This document shows, piece by piece, positions 1 through 10,921 of a DNA stretch of 64,000 bases (position 1 is the first letter of the stretch; the number at the start of each line of letters is the position of its first letter). The notes beneath the pieces are model-generated. The model made no database searches, was not told the origin of the DNA, and was given only the letters and a program-made list of their open reading frames with translations. The DNA comes from Candidatus Arsenophonus lipoptenae (lineage in GTDB: Bacteria > Pseudomonadota > Gammaproteobacteria > Enterobacterales > Enterobacteriaceae). The stretch spans positions 310,001 through 374,000 of the forward strand of contig NZ_CP013920.1 of the NCBI RefSeq assembly GCF_001534665.1. Direction: 5' to 3'. Both the position numbers and the translations under genes were made by a program.

Positions 1-384
1 ATTCGCTGCTAGTATAATAGGTATTATTTTTGATGCTTTTTTTATAAAAAGTTGTTCAACTTCATTAAAACCTGTAGTACCAATAATTATTGATTTGAAA
101 TATTTTTCACATATTGATAAGCAATATTTCGAATTTTCTGGACCACTAAAATCAATCAGAATATCAAATTTATCTAATACATTAACCAAATTATCAGTAA
201 TCTTAACATTTAAACGACTAATACCAACTAATTCACCAGCATCAATGCCGATTATTTCTGAATCTCTTCGTCCTAGAGCAGCTCCTAAAACAACCCTATC
301 ATGTTGTGAAATTGCTTTAATTAAATCACGCCCCATACGACCACCTGCACCAGAAATAGCAACACGAATATCTGTATTAATCAT
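1..384 (-). CDS. dapB: 4-hydroxy-tetrahydrodipicolinate reductase, 3' end cut by window edge
   Basis: DapB reduces the dipicolinate precursor with NAD(P)H in the cytoplasm, in the diaminopimelate/lysine branch that feeds peptidoglycan. The visible 128 codons give an N-terminal Rossmann domain with the dinucleotide loop GAGGRMG at residues 12-18 and the GTTGF segment near residue 100. They stop at AAN, just before the family's conserved FSVGVN. Two ATGs lie in tandem (384 and 387). I chose 384 because the AAGAG ribosome site is better spaced for it and the N-terminus then matches E. coli in length. The gene is the last of the ribF-ileS-lspA-ispH-dapB block; rihC, which lies before dapB in E. 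coli, is missing. The remaining catalytic half lies outside the window, so intactness cannot be judged. Confidence 0.93.
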   Translation of the reverse strand, partial: MINTDIRVAISGAGGRMGRDLIKAISQHDRVVLGAALGRRDSEIIGIDAGELVGISRLNVKITDNLVNVLDKFDILIDFSGPENSKYCLSICEKYFKSIIIGTTGFNEVEQLFIKKASKIIPIILAAN

Positions 385-524
385 CATTTTCTCTTATTTT
401 TAAGATAAAAAACAAAAAAGATAAGTTTCATTATAAAAGGTTTAAGATTTAAAAAATTAATATTTTATGATAATAAAATATTAAATATTATATTATTTTT
501 ATTACTTTAATATTACTACATTTT

Positions 525-1466
525 TTAAAATGTAAAACGTAGTTCCTTTGGTAATTCAAAGATAATATTTTCTTTATAACCAGGAATTTCATTGATTTCA
601 CTAGCACCTAAAATATTTAAACGTTCGATAACTTGATGCACAAGAATATCTGGAGTGGAAGCACTAGCAGTAAGTCCGATAACTTCTATATTTTTTAACC
701 AATCTTCTTGAATATCGTCAGCAAAATCAATTAAGTAACTAGGCCTTCTTAATTTTTGTGCTAATTCTAATAGGCGATTAGCATTAGAAGAATTTTTAGA
801 TCCAATAACTAATATAATATCAGATTTATCGGCTAATTTAAGTACGGCGTGTTGTCGATTACTAGTAGCATAACAAATATCATCTTTACGTGGACCAACA
901 ATATTTGGAAATCTACTGTTTAACGCTTTTATAATATAAGCAGTATCATATATAGATAAAGTAGTTTGTGTCATAAAACAAAGGTTATTTTCATTTTTTA
1001 CTTTTAATTTCCAAACATCATCCGATGATTCAACCAAATATATACCACCTGATTTGTTATCATATTGACCAATTGTACCTTCTACTTCAGGATGTCCCAT
1101 ATGTCCAATTAAGATTACTTCTTTGCCATTACGACTAGCACGTGATACTTCTAAATGTACTTTTGTAACCAATGGACAAGTTGCATCAAATAACATAGTA
1201 AAATTACGTTCTTTAGCTTCCCTAAGAATATCCTTAGAAACACCATGAGCAGAAAAAATTAAAATAACACCGTCAGGTACTTCTGACAATTTTTCAATAA
1301 AAATTGCTCCACGTTTACGTAATTTATTAACTTCATATAAATTATGGACAACTTCATGACGAATATAAATTGGGGCACCATAAATATCTAATGCACGCGT
1401 AACAATACTAATTGCTCGATAAACACCTGCACAAAAACCTCTAGGATTAGCCAGTAAGATTTTCAT
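525..1466 (-). CDS. ispH: 4-hydroxy-3-methylbut-2-enyl diphosphate reductase
   Basis: IspH (LytB) is the last enzyme of the MEP isoprenoid pathway. It is a cytoplasmic iron-sulfur enzyme that converts HMBPP to IPP and DMAPP. The three cluster-binding cysteines are present (residue 12 in RGFCAG, about 97 in FDATCP, about 198 in DDICYA). The substrate residues are also visible: His41, the GHPEVEG histidine and glutamate, TQTT, and the GSKNSSN loop. The length of 313 aa is close to the E. coli 316. Residue 16 is Tyr where E. coli has Asp, and one residue is inserted before the second cysteine; neither touches the catalytic set. fkpB, which lies between lspA and ispH in E. coli, is gone and leaves a 145-bp spacer. 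The call is secure. Confidence 0.97.
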   Translation of the reverse strand: MKILLANPRGFCAGVYRAISIVTRALDIYGAPIYIRHEVVHNLYEVNKLRKRGAIFIEKLSEVPDGVILIFSAHGVSKDILREAKERNFTMLFDATCPLVTKVHLEVSRASRNGKEVILIGHMGHPEVEGTIGQYDNKSGGIYLVESSDDVWKLKVKNENNLCFMTQTTLSIYDTAYIIKALNSRFPNIVGPRKDDICYATSNRQHAVLKLADKSDIILVIGSKNSSNANRLLELAQKLRRPSYLIDFADDIQEDWLKNIEVIGLTASASTPDILVHQVIERLNILGASEINEIPGYKENIIFELPKELRFTF

Positions 1467-1611
1467 ATTATAATAATAAATTATTTCTCTTCAATTTTAA
1501 TTTTTTCTCAAAATAAAGAAATACTAAGATAGTACGTTATATGTTATATTTAAATCATATTTATTTAAAACAATAGAGTAATTATTAATGATTTATATAA
1601 TTAAAACATTT

Positions 1612-2127
1612 TTAAAAACTTTTTTTATTATAATTAATAGTTACAATAAATATTGTGCCAATAAAAATCATAAAATCAGCGATATTAAATATTGGGAAAT
1701 GCAAATTATATATATATATATCAATAAAATCAATTACAAAACAATAATTTATACGATCACATAAATTTCCTAAGGCACCACCAATAACCATTGCATAAGC
1801 AATATTACTTAACTTTTCATTAAAACTTTTTGCATACATCATAAGAACGAGTATAACACAAATAATAATAGTAATAAATATAAAAAACCAACATTGCCAC
1901 CCATTTTGATTAGATAAAAAATTAAATGCAGCTCCAGTATTTTGAACATAAGTCAAACTAAAACAAGGAAGGAGATATAATGTTTCATATAATTGAAAAT
2001 TATTTATAATGAATTGCTTACTAAAAAAATCAATAATCAATATAACAATTATTAGCCATGACCAACCTAAACCGGTTGAAAAAATATAATTTTTATTAAG
2101 CAAATTTACGTATTTCACCATTACCAT
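1612..2127 (-). CDS. lspA: Lipoprotein signal peptidase
   Basis: LspA is the inner-membrane aspartyl protease that removes signal peptides from diacylglyceryl-prolipoproteins. The protein has four hydrophobic membrane segments. It carries the family signatures [16 protein letters not shown], and the two catalytic aspartates in VIDFID and FNIAD. The ATG used here overlaps the end of ileS by 32 bases and gives an N-terminus about eight residues longer than E. coli LspA. A TTG at 2103 would give a near-E. coli N-terminus and only an 8-base overlap. Neither start has a good ribosome site, which suggests translational coupling to ileS. The start is uncertain; the identity is not. Confidence 0.93.
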   Translation of the reverse strand: MVMVKYVNLLNKNYIFSTGLGWSWLIIVILIIDFFSKQFIINNFQLYETLYLLPCFSLTYVQNTGAAFNFLSNQNGWQCWFFIFITIIICVILVLMMYAKSFNEKLSNIAYAMVIGGALGNLCDRINYCFVIDFIDIYIYNLHFPIFNIADFMIFIGTIFIVTINYNKKSF

Positions 2128-4906
2128 TTATATTACAAATACAACGAGCACATAATTCCGGATAATTAACATCTGAACCAATATCTACTGAATAATGCCA
2201 ACAACGAGGACATTTATTACCTTCAGCTTTTTTAAAAGTAATTTTTAATCCATTAAGCTCACCGTTATGAGCTTGTACTGGAGCTTTAGTAATATTCATT
2301 ACTTTAGCATCAGATGTTAATAATATAAAATGTAACTCATCACCTAACTCATTAAGTTTTTTATATAATTCTGTATTCACATATAAAGTCACTGAAGCAT
2401 CTAATGAGCTATTTATAATTTTCTTTCTACGAGCTTTCTCAAGAACTTTATTAACTTCATTACGAACAATGAATAATGTATCCCATAATTTATCATGAAC
2501 TATCTTATTACTATTAAACAATCCAACGTAATATTCTTCTGTAAAAACATATTTATTATGTTTGCCTGGTAATTGTTGCCAAATTTCATCTGCCGTAAAA
2601 GAAAGTATAGGAGCTATCCAGCGTACTAATGACTCTATAATATGAAATATTGCAGTTTGACAACTACGTCTAGCTAAACTATCATACTTCAAAGTATATT
2701 GTCGATCTTTTATAATATCCAAATAACAGGAACTCATTTCAACTGAACAAAATTTCATTAAACAATTAATAACTGCATGAAAATCATAATTAGCATAATG
2801 CATAATAATTTCTTCTTGCACGGACTTTGCTCTATTTATTGCCCAAAGATCTAATGACACCATTTGTTTTGGAATAATTTGATGTAAATTAGGATTAAAA
2901 TCATTTAAATTTGCTAATAAAAAACGTGCTGTATTACGAATACGTCGATAATTATCAACAGAATGTTTTAAGATTTCATTGGAAATAGCAATTTCATTAG
3001 TATAATCAGTGGAGGCAATCCATAACCGCAAAATATCAGCACCGAAATTATTCATCACATCTTGTGGACTAATTGTATTACCTAATGATTTAGACATTTT
3101 ACGTCCTTGTCCGTCAACAGTAAACCCATGAGTTAATACTTCTTTATAAGGAGCTTTATTTTTTACAATAGTTGATAATATAAGAGAAGACATAAACCAA
3201 CCACGATGTTGATCAGCACCTTCTAAATATAAATCAATTGGATTACCTTTAAATTCTGGACGAATATTTACAACTGTAAAATCTGTAGAACCAGAATCAA
3301 ACCAAACATCAAGAGTATCAAAAACTTTAACATAATTAAGAGAATCGGATCCTAATATAGTTACTGGGTCTAAATCCCACCAAGCTTGAGTTCCTGATTT
3401 CTCAACTTGTTTAGCAATCTTTTCAATTAATTCTAATGTCTTAGGATGTAATTCTTGTGTTTTTTTATTAATAAATAATACCATAGGAACACCCCAATTT
3501 CGCTGACGCGAAATACACCAATCTGGACGATTGGTGACCATAGATCTAATCCTATTTTCACTATAATTTGGAATCCATTTAACATTTTTTATTTCTTTTA
3601 ATATTTGCTCACGTAAATTATGCTTTTCTACACTTATAAACCACTGAGGTGTTGACCGAAAAATAACTGGTATTTTATGTCTCCAACAATAAGGATAACT
3701 ATGCTGAAATATTTCTTTATATAAAAGTTTATTTTTTACATTTAAAATTTCTATTATAAAATCATCAGCTTTAAATATAAAAATACCATCTAAACCAGGA
3801 TAAGTATTAGGCAAATAACAACCATATAAATCTACTGGGTTAGCTATTTCAAGGTTATATTTTTGTCCAATAATATAATCTTCTTGACCATGAGCCGGTG
3901 CAGTATGAACAAGTCCAGTACCAATATCTAAAGTTACATGATCACTCAAAATAATAGGTACATTAAAATCCATAAAAGGATGATGAAACTGTAATAATTC
4001 TAATTCATAGCCATTACATTCTGCTATAACTTGCCATTCTGTTACTGCAATGAGTTGTATTACTATTTCGACAAATGATTTTTCTAAAATTAAACATTCA
4101 TAATTATTAATTTTAACTAATTGATATGTAAAGTTAGCATTAACAGCAATTCCTCTATTTGCTGGCAATGTCCAAGGTGTTGTGGTCCATATTACAGCTG
4201 AAATTGGTAAATTAATAGCTTTTAAACCAAATTTATCATAAACATATTGAGAATCTACCGCACGAAAACATACGTAAATAGCAGGTGTTGATCTATTTGA
4301 ATATTCAACTTCAGCATCCGATAAAGAAGAACCACATGAAGTACACCAATGAACAGGTTTCACTCCTTTTACCAAATAACCCTTTTCAATTATTTTGCCA
4401 AAATAACGAATAGTATTAGCTTCAGTATTAAAATCCATTGTTAAATAAGGATGTTCCCAGTCACCAAGTACACCCATTCTAATAAAATCTAATTTTTGTC
4501 TTTCAATTTGTTTTTTAGCATACTGACGGCATATATCACGAAATTTGGAATCTGATAATTTATCTCCTGGTCTACCAATAATCTGTTCAACTTTATGTTC
4601 AATTGGTAATCCATGACAATCCCAACCTGGAATATATGGAGCATCAAATCCTGCAAGTCCTTTAGATTTTATAATAATATCTTTTAAAATTTTATTAACC
4701 GCATGGCCAATATGAATTTCTCCATTAGCATAAGGGGGGCCATCATGCAATATAAACATCTCTTTATCTTTTTTAGCCTGGCGAATAGATTGATATAAAC
4801 AATCTTTATACCAACGATCTAATATTTCTGGTTCTCTTTTAGATAAATTACCACGCATAGGAAATGCTGTTTTTGGTAAATTTAAAGTATTTTTATAATT
4901 ATTCAT
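2096..4906 (-). CDS. ileS: Isoleucyl-tRNA synthetase
   Basis: IleS charges tRNA-Ile and edits misactivated valine. The 936-aa length matches E. coli (938). The class I signatures are present: HIGH near residue 65 (EIHIGHA) and KMSKS near residue 600 ([10 protein letters not shown]). The CP1 editing domain sits between them. The C-terminal zinc-binding domain is kept, with cysteine pairs in KCPRCW and ELCARC. The gene follows ribF after only 8 bases and overlaps lspA, as in the E. coli ribF-ileS-lspA operon. Nothing in the reading frame suggests decay, despite strong A/T drift at third positions. Confidence 0.98.
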   Translation of the reverse strand: MNNYKNTLNLPKTAFPMRGNLSKREPEILDRWYKDCLYQSIRQAKKDKEMFILHDGPPYANGEIHIGHAVNKILKDIIIKSKGLAGFDAPYIPGWDCHGLPIEHKVEQIIGRPGDKLSDSKFRDICRQYAKKQIERQKLDFIRMGVLGDWEHPYLTMDFNTEANTIRYFGKIIEKGYLVKGVKPVHWCTSCGSSLSDAEVEYSNRSTPAIYVCFRAVDSQYVYDKFGLKAINLPISAVIWTTTPWTLPANRGIAVNANFTYQLVKINNYECLILEKSFVEIVIQLIAVTEWQVIAECNGYELELLQFHHPFMDFNVPIILSDHVTLDIGTGLVHTAPAHGQEDYIIGQKYNLEIANPVDLYGCYLPNTYPGLDGIFIFKADDFIIEILNVKNKLLYKEIFQHSYPYCWRHKIPVIFRSTPQWFISVEKHNLREQILKEIKNVKWIPNYSENRIRSMVTNRPDWCISRQRNWGVPMVLFINKKTQELHPKTLELIEKIAKQVEKSGTQAWWDLDPVTILGSDSLNYVKVFDTLDVWFDSGSTDFTVVNIRPEFKGNPIDLYLEGADQHRGWFMSSLILSTIVKNKAPYKEVLTHGFTVDGQGRKMSKSLGNTISPQDVMNNFGADILRLWIASTDYTNEIAISNEILKHSVDNYRRIRNTARFLLANLNDFNPNLHQIIPKQMVSLDLWAINRAKSVQEEIIMHYANYDFHAVINCLMKFCSVEMSSCYLDIIKDRQYTLKYDSLARRSCQTAIFHIIESLVRWIAPILSFTADEIWQQLPGKHNKYVFTEEYYVGLFNSNKIVHDKLWDTLFIVRNEVNKVLEKARRKKIINSSLDASVTLYVNTELYKKLNELGDELHFILLTSDAKVMNITKAPVQAHNGELNGLKITFKKAEGNKCPRCWHYSVDIGSDVNYPELCARCICNINGNGEIRKFA

Positions 4907-4914
4907 TTAAATTA

Positions 4915-5874
4915 TTAATCCAATTTTTTGATATCATTAAATATTTTATTAAGATTGAAAAAATTTTTTGCAGCAATTATATCTCTTTTAATTTGTTTTT
5001 TTAATTCATTAATAGAAGAAAATTGCTGCTCGTTACGTAATTTTTTATGAAATACAATATCGATATAACACCCATAAATATTCATTTGTACATCTATTAA
5101 ATGAACTTCAATTTGTTGATTAATTCCATTAACTGTAGGTCGCGTACCAATATTTGCAACTGCTGGTAATGGATGATTAATTAATCCATATACTTCTACA
5201 ATATAAACACCTTTAATAGGCATAACTAAACATTTAAGTAATATATTAGCTGTTGGAAAACCAATAAAACTACCAAGATGACTACCATGAATTACTCGGC
5301 CACTAAATCTATATGGATGACCCATAAGACTCTCAGCTAAAATAAAATTATTTCTTAATAATGCTTGCCTAACAGCTGTACTACTAATTCTTTTTCCTTC
5401 ATTACAAATGCTTATACTATTTGATACTGTAAAATTATATTGTTTTCCTGCTTTACTTAGGTATTGAAAATCACCCAATCTATTCTTTCCAAAACGGAAA
5501 TCATCACCAACTACTAAGAACTTAACTCCTAACTTTTTAACTAATAAGTTAGTCACAAATTTTTTTGGAGTTAAAATAGAAAATTTTAAATTAAATTTAA
5601 TACATAATAAATAATCAACACCATATTCTATAAAATATTTTATTTTATCTCGCAAACATGTTAAACGAGCTGGAGCGTTTATACCTAAAAAAAATTCTAA
5701 AGGTTGAGGTTCAAAAAACATGACTATCATTGGCAATCCTAAATTTTTGCTTTGTAATTTTAAATTTTTTAATAAAAATTGATGTCCTTTATGAACAGAA
5801 TCAAAATTGCCAATAGTTAACACACAGCCACGATGATATGCACGTATATTATGTATACCACGCACTAACTTCAT
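4915..5874 (-). CDS. ribF: Bifunctional riboflavin kinase / FAD synthetase
   Basis: RibF phosphorylates riboflavin to FMN and adenylylates FMN to FAD in the cytoplasm. The N-terminal nucleotidyltransferase domain shows TIGNFDSVHKGH, with the HxGH motif at residues 28-31. The C-terminal kinase domain shows the IGFPTANI motif near residue 205. Length 319 aa, against 313 in E. coli. One position differs: the usual GNFDGVH reads GNFDSVH. It is the first gene of the block that continues into ileS and lspA, and it lies divergent from rpsT, exactly as in E. coli. It supplies flavin cofactors and belongs with the B-vitamin genes further along. Confidence 0.97.
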   Translation of the reverse strand: MKLVRGIHNIRAYHRGCVLTIGNFDSVHKGHQFLLKNLKLQSKNLGLPMIVMFFEPQPLEFFLGINAPARLTCLRDKIKYFIEYGVDYLLCIKFNLKFSILTPKKFVTNLLVKKLGVKFLVVGDDFRFGKNRLGDFQYLSKAGKQYNFTVSNSISICNEGKRISSTAVRQALLRNNFILAESLMGHPYRFSGRVIHGSHLGSFIGFPTANILLKCLVMPIKGVYIVEVYGLINHPLPAVANIGTRPTVNGINQQIEVHLIDVQMNIYGCYIDIVFHKKLRNEQQFSSINELKKQIKRDIIAAKNFFNLNKIFNDIKKLD

Positions 5875-6303
5875 AATTTACTATCTACTCGCATAATAAA
5901 AATTATTACATAATGTTTTTCAAAAGTTAATCAAAATTATTTTTGAATATTAAGATAATTTAATATTAAGATATTACATAATTTTTTATTAAAAATAAAT
6001 ACTACATTGTAAGCATTTATTATAGTATGATAATACTAATTTTTAGAAAAATCATATGATGTCAACAAAATTATTTGTATATATAAACATAATTATTTAT
6101 AAATATACATTTAATAAGCATTACATAATAAATTTACCAAATTTAACAACTTAATATTAAAAATAAATATATTATAAAAATCTAATATATTTAAAACATA
6201 TATAAATTTATTAATTATAAATTGTTGACATTTAGAGATACAAGAGTTATATAATCTACGATATTACTTAAAATAAAAATTAACATTAAATACGGTTGGA
6301 GGT
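5875..6303. other. Divergent ribF/rpsT spacer
   Basis: This A/T-rich spacer separates the divergent ribF and rpsT genes. In E. coli the same gap holds only the dubious yaaY. I see no conserved reading frame. The right end carries the rpsT promoter and ribosome site described separately. No clear promoter for ribF could be picked out among the many A/T hexamers. Confidence 0.6.
6225..6255 (+). promoter_or_regulatory. Sigma-70 promoter of rpsT
   Basis: A perfect -35 TTGACA (6225-6230) is followed after 17 bases by TATATA (6248-6253), overlapping TATAAT (6250-6255). It lies about 55 bases before the S20 start. G and C are rare in this spacer, so a complete TTGACA at consensus spacing stands out from background. 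Confidence 0.75.
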
Positions 6304-6312
6304 TTGACGTTG
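6298..6312 (+). promoter_or_regulatory. Ribosome site and TTG start of rpsT
   Basis: A consensus GGAGG (6298-6302) precedes a TTG codon at 6310-6312 by seven bases. E. coli S20 also starts at UUG, which is known to matter for its feedback regulation. An in-frame TTG at 6304 is too close to the ribosome site and would add two residues. Confidence 0.8.
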
Positions 6313-6570
6313 GCTAATATAAAATCAGCTAAAAAACGTACAATACAGTCAGAAAAGCGACGTCGACATAATTCTAGCCGCCGCTCTATGCTAAGAACTT
6401 TTATAAAAAAAATTTATATTGCAATTAGTTCTAACGATAAAGTAGCAGCGCAAACAGCATTTAACAACATGCAACCAATTATTGATCGTTATGCTAGCAA
6501 AGGATTGATCCATAAAAATAAAGCTGCACGACATAAATCAAAATTAACAGCACAAATAAAATTATTATAA
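6310..6570 (+). CDS. rpsT: 30S ribosomal protein S20
   Basis: S20 binds 16S rRNA and assembles early in the small subunit. The protein is 86 aa, lysine- and arginine-rich, and opens with ANIKSAKKR, matching E. coli S20 through the conserved [16 protein letters not shown] segment near the C-terminus. I placed the start at the TTG at 6310 rather than the upstream TTG at 6304, because 6310 gives the E. coli N-terminus and sits seven bases after a GGAGG. The gene is monocistronic and divergent from ribF, with its own strong promoter. Confidence 0.95.
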   Translation: MANIKSAKKRTIQSEKRRRHNSSRRSMLRTFIKKIYIAISSNDKVAAQTAFNNMQPIIDRYASKGLIHKNKAARHKSKLTAQIKLL

Positions 6571-6890
6571 ATAAATTACTTTAAATTAATACTAAGATAG
6601 TCAGTTATACTGTTAAATCATATTGATAAAGAATAAAGATCTTAAAATAGATTAGTTATTAGGTGTTATTAGATTAGTTATTTTTTATAAGTGATAAAAT
6701 TAATTAAACATAAAAAATAAAGATATAAAGTTTTAAAGATTTATTTATTATATAGTTATACAGATATTTAATTACCTGTTTATCATCATGTATATGATAC
6801 ATAATTGACAAAAATTGTATTGCCTTTTAGTATTTTTTATACATTTATTCACTTATTTATAAATAAATCAATAAACATAATATAAATATT
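6571..6890. other. Convergent rpsT/dnaJ spacer
   Basis: The spacer between the convergent ends of rpsT and dnaJ holds no recognisable gene. In E. coli nhaA and nhaR lie between these genes, and I see no relic of either. A 13-base direct repeat, TAGATTAGTTATT, occurs at 6648-6660 and 6670-6682. I could not identify a clear terminator. Confidence 0.5.
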
Positions 6891-8039
6891 CTATTTAGTT
6901 AGATCATCAAAAAATTTTTTTACACTATCTAAAAAACTTTTTGAACGAGGGCTATTTCTGCTACTACTGTCACAATTAAGAGATTCACCAAATTCTTGTA
7001 ATAATAATTTTTGTCTATCATTTAGTTTTACAGGTGTTTCCACAAAAATACGACACATTAGATCACCAATAATGCCACCACGTACATCTCTAACACCTTT
7101 CCCCCTCATACGGAAAATTTTTCCAGTTTGAGTTTCAGCAGGAATTTTAAGATTAACCCTACCATCAAGAGTAGGCACATCGATTTCGCCACCTAAAGCA
7201 GCTACACTAAAATTAATTGGAACTTCACAATATAAATTATTACCATCACGTTCAAATATAGCATGTCTTGCTACATTTACCTGGACGTATAAATTTCCAG
7301 CTGGGGCACCATTTTCTCCTACTTCACCTTCACCATTTAATCGAATACGATCTCCGGTATTTACCCCTTTAGGTATTTTTACTGATAAAGTTTTATATTT
7401 TTCTACCCTACCATGACCATGACATTTAATACAAGGTTCTTTTATAATAAAACCATTACCATGACAACTAGGACAACTTTGCTGGACTGCAAAAAATCCT
7501 TGTCGCATCTGAACCTGACCTACACCATGACAAGTTGAACAAGTTTCTGGTTTAATTCCTGCTTTTGTTCCACTACCATTACATACAATACATCTATCTA
7601 ATGTTGGAATACGAATTTCCTTACTAACACCATAAACTGCTTCTTCTAAAGTTAATGTCATTTCATATTGAAGATCAGCTCCACGAGTAGATGACCTTTG
7701 CCGACGACCACTACCAAAGATATCACCAAATACATCACCAAAAATATCACTAAAATCACCACTAGATGAAAAACCTCCACTAAAACCACCACCACTCATA
7801 CCACTTTGTTCAAAAGCTGCATGCCCGTATTGGTCATAAGCGGCACGTTTTTGTTCATCAGTTAAAATTTCATAAGCTTCTTTAATTTCTTTAAACTTAC
7901 TTTCAGCTCGTTTATCTCCTTGATTACGATCTGGGTGATACTTCATTGCTAAACGTTTATATGCTTTTTTTATCTCTTTTTCATTAGCGGTTTTAATAAC
8001 GCCTAAAACTTGATAATAATCTTTTTTTGCCATATTCAT
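6891..8039 (-). CDS. dnaJ: Hsp40 co-chaperone DnaJ
   Basis: DnaJ delivers unfolded clients to DnaK and stimulates its ATPase. The J domain carries HPD at residues 35-37. A G/F-rich linker follows (about 80-110). Four zinc-finger repeats of the CxxCxGxG type come next ([32 protein letters not shown]), then the C-terminal substrate domains. Length 382 aa, against 376 in E. coli. A second ATG at 8033 would give the exact E. coli N-terminus (MAKKDYY); the ATG at 8039 adds two residues and has the GGGT-like site at better distance. It follows dnaK on the same strand after 130 bases containing a hairpin. Confidence 0.97.
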   Translation of the reverse strand: MNMAKKDYYQVLGVIKTANEKEIKKAYKRLAMKYHPDRNQGDKRAESKFKEIKEAYEILTDEQKRAAYDQYGHAAFEQSGMSGGGFSGGFSSSGDFSDIFGDVFGDIFGSGRRQRSSTRGADLQYEMTLTLEEAVYGVSKEIRIPTLDRCIVCNGSGTKAGIKPETCSTCHGVGQVQMRQGFFAVQQSCPSCHGNGFIIKEPCIKCHGHGRVEKYKTLSVKIPKGVNTGDRIRLNGEGEVGENGAPAGNLYVQVNVARHAIFERDGNNLYCEVPINFSVAALGGEIDVPTLDGRVNLKIPAETQTGKIFRMRGKGVRDVRGGIIGDLMCRIFVETPVKLNDRQKLLLQEFGESLNCDSSSRNSPRSKSFLDSVKKFFDDLTK

Positions 8040-8060
8040 ATTTACCCGTAATATACGGAA

Positions 8061-8089
8061 ACGGGCGTAGAGTAACCCTCAACGCCCGT
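8061..8089 (-). promoter_or_regulatory. Hairpin in the dnaK-dnaJ spacer
   Basis: An 8-bp G/C-rich stem (ACGGGCGT 8061-8068 with ACGCCCGT 8082-8089) with a 13-base loop sits between dnaK and dnaJ. Its base composition is strikingly richer in G/C than surrounding spacers, implying selection. No uridine run follows, so it is more likely an mRNA stability or processing element that sets the DnaK:DnaJ ratio than a terminator. That role is inferred. Confidence 0.55.
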
Positions 8090-8169
8090 ACTTGGTTTTT
8101 AGTAGTAACATAAGAAATGTAAAAATTATACACTTCCTAAAATACCATTACTTTACCCACTAAGGGCTA

Positions 8170-10089
8170 TTATTTTTTATTTTTATTTTTGTCGTTGACT
8201 TCTTCGAATTCAGCATCAACTACATTACCATCTGGTTTAGGTGATGTTCTTGTATCTGTTCCACTTGCTTTAGATTGTGCTTGAGCTAATTCTAGCAATT
8301 TGGTAGAACCTTTAACTAAAGCTTGAATCTTTTCTTCAATAATGGTTTTATCTTCACCTTTTATAGCTATTTCTAATTCAGAAATAGCTTTTTCTATGCT
8401 AGCTTTATCATCAGCAGATAATTTATCAACTACTTCTTTTATTTGTTTACGTGTACTATGAATCAATTGATCAGCTTGATTACGTATTTGAACTAATTGT
8501 TCGAATTTTATATCTGCTTCTGCATTTGCTTCTGCATCACTTACCATTCTTTGTATTTCATCTTCTTTTAAACCTGAAGATGCTTTAATTGTAATCTTTT
8601 GTTCTCTACCAGTATTTTTATCTTTAGCAGATACATGCAAGATACCATCTGCATCAATATCAAAAGTAACTTCAATCTGAGGTATACCACGTGGTGCTGG
8701 CTGAATGCCATCTAAATTAAATTGACCTAATGATTTATTATCACTTGAACGTTTTCGTTCACCTTGTAATACATGAATAGTTACAGCTGATTGATTATCT
8801 TCTGCTGTTGAAAATATCTGACTATGTTTAGTTGGAATAGTAGTATTTTTAGCAATTAACGTTGTCATTACCCCACCCATAGTTTCAATTCCTAAACATA
8901 GTGGAGTTACATCAAGTAATAAAACATCTTTTACATCACCAGCTAATACACCGCCTTGCACCGCCGCTCCAATAGCAACTGCCTCATCTGGATTAACATC
9001 TTTACGTGGTTCTTTGCTAAAAAAATTAGCAACTGCTTTTTGAACCATTGGCATTCTTGTCTGACCACCAACTAGAATTACATCATTTATATCATTAACA
9101 TTTAATCCAGCATCTTGTAATGCAACTCTTAATGGTTCCATAGAACGTTTAATTAAATCTTCAACTAATGCTTCAAGTTTAGCTCTGGTAACTTTAATAT
9201 TCATATGTTTTGGCCCACTTGAATCTGCAGTAATATAAGGCAAATTAACATCAGTTTGTTGAGCAGAGGATAATTCAATTTTAGATTTTTCTGCAGCTTC
9301 TTTTAATCGTTGCATAGCTAAAGGATCATTACGCAAATCAAATCCTTGCTCTTTTTTAAATTCATCTACTAAATAATTAATTAAACGATTGTCAAAATCC
9401 TCACCACCTAAATGAGTGTCACCATTAGTTGCCAATACTTCATAGGTTTTTTCACCATCAACTTCATCAATTTCAATTATAGAAATGTCAAAAGTACCAC
9501 CACCTAAATCATAAACAGCAATTGTACGATTTCCTACCTCGCGATCTAAACCATAAGCAAGTGCTGCTGCTGTTGGTTCGTTAATAATACGCTTTACATC
9601 CAATCCAGCAATACGACCAGAATCCTTAGTTGCTTGTCTCTGGGCATCATTAAAATAAGCAGGTACGGTAATCACAGCCTCAGTAACAGCTTCACCCAAA
9701 TAATCTTCTGCTGTTTTTTTCATTTTTTTTAACACTTCTGCAGAAACTTGAGGTGGAGCCATTTTTTGCCCCTTAACATCTAACCAAGCATCACCATTAT
9801 CTGCAGCTATTATTTTATATGGCATAATAGAGACATCTCTTTGAACTTCACTATCTTCAAAACGACGTCCGATTAAACGTTTAATTGCAAAAAGTGTATT
9901 TTGCGGATTTGTAACTGCTTGCCTTTTTGCTGGCTGGCCAACAAGAATTTCACCATCTTGGGTGTAAGCAATAATAGAAGGTGTGGTACGATCACCTTCA
10001 CTATTTTCTAATACTCGAGCACTCCCACCATCCATAATAGCTACACAAGAGTTAGTTGTACCCAGGTCAATCCCTATAATTTTACCCAT
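8170..10089 (-). CDS. dnaK: Hsp70 chaperone DnaK
   Basis: DnaK is the ATP-driven Hsp70 chaperone. The nucleotide-binding domain opens with [13 protein letters not shown] and includes the phosphate loop [12 protein letters not shown] and the VGGQTRMP segment. The conserved linker LLLDVTPL precedes the substrate-binding domain, and the lid follows. Length 639 aa, against 638 in E. coli. The tail keeps the DAEFEEV signature and then runs on with a short Asn/Lys repeat (NDKNKNKK). It is led by an intact sigma-32 promoter and followed by dnaJ. Chaperones are typically abundant in endosymbionts, where they may buffer destabilised proteins. Confidence 0.98.
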   Translation of the reverse strand: MGKIIGIDLGTTNSCVAIMDGGSARVLENSEGDRTTPSIIAYTQDGEILVGQPAKRQAVTNPQNTLFAIKRLIGRRFEDSEVQRDVSIMPYKIIAADNGDAWLDVKGQKMAPPQVSAEVLKKMKKTAEDYLGEAVTEAVITVPAYFNDAQRQATKDSGRIAGLDVKRIINEPTAAALAYGLDREVGNRTIAVYDLGGGTFDISIIEIDEVDGEKTYEVLATNGDTHLGGEDFDNRLINYLVDEFKKEQGFDLRNDPLAMQRLKEAAEKSKIELSSAQQTDVNLPYITADSSGPKHMNIKVTRAKLEALVEDLIKRSMEPLRVALQDAGLNVNDINDVILVGGQTRMPMVQKAVANFFSKEPRKDVNPDEAVAIGAAVQGGVLAGDVKDVLLLDVTPLCLGIETMGGVMTTLIAKNTTIPTKHSQIFSTAEDNQSAVTIHVLQGERKRSSDNKSLGQFNLDGIQPAPRGIPQIEVTFDIDADGILHVSAKDKNTGREQKITIKASSGLKEDEIQRMVSDAEANAEADIKFEQLVQIRNQADQLIHSTRKQIKEVVDKLSADDKASIEKAISELEIAIKGEDKTIIEEKIQALVKGSTKLLELAQAQSKASGTDTRTSPKPDGNVVDAEFEEVNDKNKNKK

Positions 10090-10525
10090 CTAAACAACCT
10101 CCAAATGAAATTCTTTAATTAATCTATTTACCAACTTAGAATTAAATTTAACGAAAAAATTTTAAGTAATCTTCTTTTTAATCTTAAAAATCTAATTAAC
10201 TAATTACACTGGATAAATTAATAAATTAACTTATTTAATAACTACGTATTACATTAATTATGGGGACATAAAAAGATTCATCAAGGGGATGATAAAAATT
10301 ATTTTTTACAAAATGTTTCTAATTTATAGAACTATATAATAGATATTATATATCTGTAGATTTAGAAATCTATGATATGATACAGTTATACACTAAAATA
10401 TAAAAATATAATAATTATTTTAGAATTAAAACTAATCTTTTACAAACATAAATAGAATAATATTATGCGAGCATTATATTAATAATGCTATCCAAATAAA
10501 GTACTAAATAAAAATATTATAGATC
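10090..10525. other. dnaK leader and spacer before holD
   Basis: This stretch holds the dnaK 5' leader with a purine-rich GGAGG ribosome site just upstream of the ATG, and the heat-shock promoter at 10260-10285. The remainder, up to the holD stop, is A/T-rich with no recognised frame. In E. coli yaaH/satP and mog lie upstream of dnaK; neither is visible. Confidence 0.5.
10260..10285 (-). promoter_or_regulatory. Sigma-32 heat-shock promoter of dnaK
   Basis: On the minus strand the -35 element CTTGATG (10285-10279) is followed after 13 bases by CCCCAT (10265-10260) and then AATT. This matches the sigma-32 consensus and, as I recall it, the E. coli dnaK P1 promoter almost base for base. C-rich blocks of this kind are otherwise absent from the spacers here. 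It implies that RpoH is still encoded elsewhere in the genome. Confidence 0.88.
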
Positions 10526-10921
10526 TTATATTTTATATACATGCTGACATATTTGCATCCATAAAGTACGTTTTAACTCAGGATTAAAAAAAAGTTCTCT
10601 CAATGATACAGTGTTAATAATCCATTTTTTTGAATTAATAGATAAAGGATAACCTAAAATCCAACAAGGACAAATAATTTCTTTTGGTAATAAAAATGCT
10701 TTTTTACTTGAAATACAACATACTTGCAAACTATCAATTATCATTGCCTGTAGAATATCTCTAACTAAAAGATTATTTAAATCAATTACTTCCTCTGAAA
10801 TAATAACTAATTGAATAGATTTAGGAATAGAGAATAAATATTCTCCTTGAAGTACTGAAGAATCACGTAATATCCATTGTGTAATTCCCATATGACTTAA
10901 TATTTGATCTGAAAATATCAC
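10526..10921 (-). CDS. holD: DNA polymerase III psi subunit
   Basis: HolD (psi) links the clamp loader to chi and SSB in the replisome. The match to E. coli HolD is modest but collinear along the whole protein: GITQW near the start, LQGE, IPKSIQLVII, VRDILQAM, the PLS segment, and the C-terminal LWMQIC. I chose a GTG at 10921, giving 131 aa and 11 residues before GITQW (E. coli has 12). A longer frame opens at a TTG at 10960, but it adds a hydrophobic stretch with no counterpart in the family. In E. coli holD is followed by rimI; here it stands alone between dnaK and pgl. Psi is often lost in reduced genomes. Confidence 0.8.
   Translation of the reverse strand: MIFSDQILSHMGITQWILRDSSVLQGEYLFSIPKSIQLVIISEEVIDLNNLLVRDILQAMIIDSLQVCCISSKKAFLLPKEIICPCWILGYPLSINSKKWIINTVSLRELFFNPELKRTLWMQICQHVYKI

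Noticed and set aside
95-403. Plus-strand open frame at the left edge
   Set aside because: It is antisense to dapB, whose minus-strand translation matches the known protein through to the window edge.
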